In this document: positions 62,797 to 64,000 of the stretch, piece after piece
Layout of the letters: the number at the start of each line of letters is the position of its first letter
Numbering within the stretch: the first letter of the stretch is position 1
Assembly: GCA_041391425.1 (NCBI GenBank)
Contig: JAWKNZ010000007.1
Span: 62,001 to 126,000, forward strand
Length of the DNA stretch: 64,000 nt
DNA from: JAWKNZ01 sp041391425
GTDB taxonomy: Bacteria > Bdellovibrionota_B > Oligoflexia > Oligoflexales > JAWKNZ01
Direction: 5' to 3'
Made by a program: the position numbers and the translations under genes
The notes under the pieces: model-generated
Told to the model about the DNA's origin: nothing
Databases searched by the model: none
What the model saw: only the letters and a program-made list of their open reading frames with translations

Positions 62797-63623
62797 AGAG
62801 ATTTGAAGCAAATGATTTAAATGTAAAAATTATGGGGATTGTAAATATTACTCCGGACTCGTTTTCAGACGGAGGCTATTACCTTTCCCCAAGCACAGCA
62901 ATTTCACATTGCTATAAACTAATAGAGGACGGTGCAGACTATCTGGACCTTGGTGCTGAGTCAAGCAGACCTGGGTCAAAGCCCATTGACTCAGAACTTG
63001 AATGGCAAAGATTAAAACCCATTCTAAATGAAATACACAAACAAAATATCTGTACAGATATAAACGTTAAAATCAGCATAGACACAAGATACGCGACCAC
63101 GATGTTACATGCCATGGATTATGATGTTTCCATGATTAATAATATTAGTGGCTTATGCGACTTCAACACCCTAAAAAAACTGGCAACCAAGCCAGACATG
63201 CAGTATTTGGCTATGCATATGCATCAAAATCCAACAACCATGCAACAAGCTCCCCTTGAAGCAACAAATATATATGAGCACATTAAAAGCTTTTTTTCAC
63301 ATGCACAAAAGTCACTTCAGAATGCGGGATTTCTTTCTGAAAATATATGGCTTGACCCTGGCATAGGTTTCGGAAAAACCGATGCTGCCAATTTAAGATT
63401 AATCGCACATACACAAGAATTTGCTAATGAGTACAACCTTGCAATCGGCGTATCGCGGAAATCTTGGATAGGCAGAATGCTAAAGATAGAAAATCCAAAG
63501 GATAGAGACCATCCATCTAAAATGATAGAAATGGCACTAGCGATCTTTGGCGCCAAATTAATTCGTACCCATGACGTCAAGCCTTTAGTGCAGATGCTGA
63601 GAGTATTAACTAGAGATAAATAA
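62793..63623 (+). CDS. folP: Dihydropteroate synthase
   Basis: Joins p-aminobenzoate to the pterin pyrophosphate in folate synthesis. Motifs: M-G-I-V-N-I-T-P-D-S-F-S-D-G-G near residue 15, D-L-G-A-E-S-S-R-P-G, the pterin-binding I-S-I-D-T-R-Y, and W-L-D-P-G-I-G-F-G-K-T. The ATG overlaps the ftsH stop (ATGA), so translation is coupled. It is followed after 2 nt by cdaA. The ftsH-folP-cdaA order is common across several phyla. Confidence 0.95.
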   Translation: MKRFEANDLNVKIMGIVNITPDSFSDGGYYLSPSTAISHCYKLIEDGADYLDLGAESSRPGSKPIDSELEWQRLKPILNEIHKQNICTDINVKISIDTRYATTMLHAMDYDVSMINNISGLCDFNTLKKLATKPDMQYLAMHMHQNPTTMQQAPLEATNIYEHIKSFFSHAQKSLQNAGFLSENIWLDPGIGFGKTDAANLRLIAHTQEFANEYNLAIGVSRKSWIGRMLKIENPKDRDHPSKMIEMALAIFGAKLIRTHDVKPLVQMLRVLTRDK

Positions 63624-63625
63624 TA

Positions 63626-64000
63626 ATGTGGGAAATTTTCAATCAATTTAATTGGTGGTCAGTGCTCGATATAGCAGTACTTTCCTATATTATTTATCAA
63701 GTTCTTTTATTGATCCGAGGCACTCGGGCCGCACAAATGCTAACAGGCGTATTAGTTGTAATTGCAGCATTTTTATTGTCTTCGATTGTTCCTTTAACCG
63801 CATTAAACTGGATGATGAATAAATTTTATTCATCATTTATTATTATTCTAATCATTCTTTTCCAAGATGATATCCGCCTAGCATTGAGTAGAATCGGAAA
63901 AAGATCGTTTATTGCCAACACTGAAAATGCTTCTTCTAGTAGAATCTTAGATGAAATCACCAAGAGTGCCATCGACCTCGCAACCAATTCGATCGGAGCC
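63626..64000 (+). CDS. cdaA: Diadenylate cyclase CdaA, N-terminal part (runs off the window)
   Basis: Frame from ATG 63626 continues open to the last base (125 codons). It starts M-W-E-I-F-N-Q-F-N-W-W with three transmembrane helices (D-I-A-V-L-S-Y-I-I-Y, L-T-G-V-L-V-V-I-A-A-F, then S-S-F-I-I-I-L-I-I-L-F), the linker L-L-I-R-G-T-R-A-A-Q-M, and F-Q-D-D-I-R-L-A-L-S-R-I-G leading into the DAC domain. The catalytic D-G-A and R-H-R motifs are beyond the window. CdaA makes c-di-AMP at the membrane. It starts 2 nt after folP. Confidence 0.88.
   Translation, partial: MWEIFNQFNWWSVLDIAVLSYIIYQVLLLIRGTRAAQMLTGVLVVIAAFLLSSIVPLTALNWMMNKFYSSFIIILIILFQDDIRLALSRIGKRSFIANTENASSSRILDEITKSAIDLATNSIGA

Overview
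The window is a low-GC (estimated by eye, mid-30s percent) Gram-negative chromosome segment. Three short Bdellovibrio-like flagellins, many lipobox signal peptides, LolA, an OmpA-domain protein, proteins with TPR or receiver modules, and a gene set ending tilS-ftsH-folP-cdaA suggest Bdellovibrionota/Oligoflexia or a relative. This placement is an inference from gene content; there is no rRNA to confirm it.

Layout. 1-5.4 kb: the 3' part of mrp with a DUF971 gene, then a minus-strand operon sucC-sucD-unknown-murB. 5.7-12.4 kb: secreted or lipoprotein genes (an unknown lipoprotein, an alpha/beta hydrolase, a lipoprotein with a haem-type CXXCH motif and a CBM6-like domain), a strong terminator, and GTP-type PEP carboxykinase. 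12.8-25.1 kb: a three-gene plus-strand operon encoding an AsmA/YdbH-like inter-membrane protein, a lipoprotein with a YdbL (DUF1318)-like C-terminus, and a lipoprotein of about 2,690 residues combining a PD40 beta-propeller, TPR arrays, a cysteine-free CHAT-like segment and an intact C-terminal CHAT protease. This is the best candidate for an undescribed system. 25.2-30.5 kb: TPR and pseudo-receiver proteins plus a flippase-like membrane protein. 30.6-34.8 kb: MFS transporter, histidine-kinase remnant, pyrimidine-dimer glycosylase-like protein, glycosyltransferase, IS1380-type remnant, a 106-bp tandem duplication and tRNA-Ile(GAT) with a near-consensus promoter.

35-41.5 kb: a stand-alone Fis-type protein, a flagellin with a sigma-28-like promoter and strong terminator, mutM, a frameshifted integrase-core transposase, a frameshifted ankyrin gene, a GNAT acetyltransferase and an OmpA-domain protein. 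41.7-46.2 kb: trpD-trpC-purM-pyrB. 46.2-47.0 kb: a tandem array built from two repeat families. 47-54.3 kb: a PocR-type sigma-54 activator, a PerM-family membrane protein, a lipoprotein/Cys-rich pair, LolA-like and PncC. 54.4-57.1 kb: a transposon-like miniature repeat (second copy at 1.5 kb, inverted), a decayed acyl-CoA ligase, two putative outer-membrane barrels and a metzincin protease with a C-terminal membrane anchor. 57.2-64 kb: two flagellins, then tilS, ftsH, folP and the start of cdaA.

Many start codons were reassigned from Shine-Dalgarno position and signal-peptide geometry. TTG and GTG starts appear common here.
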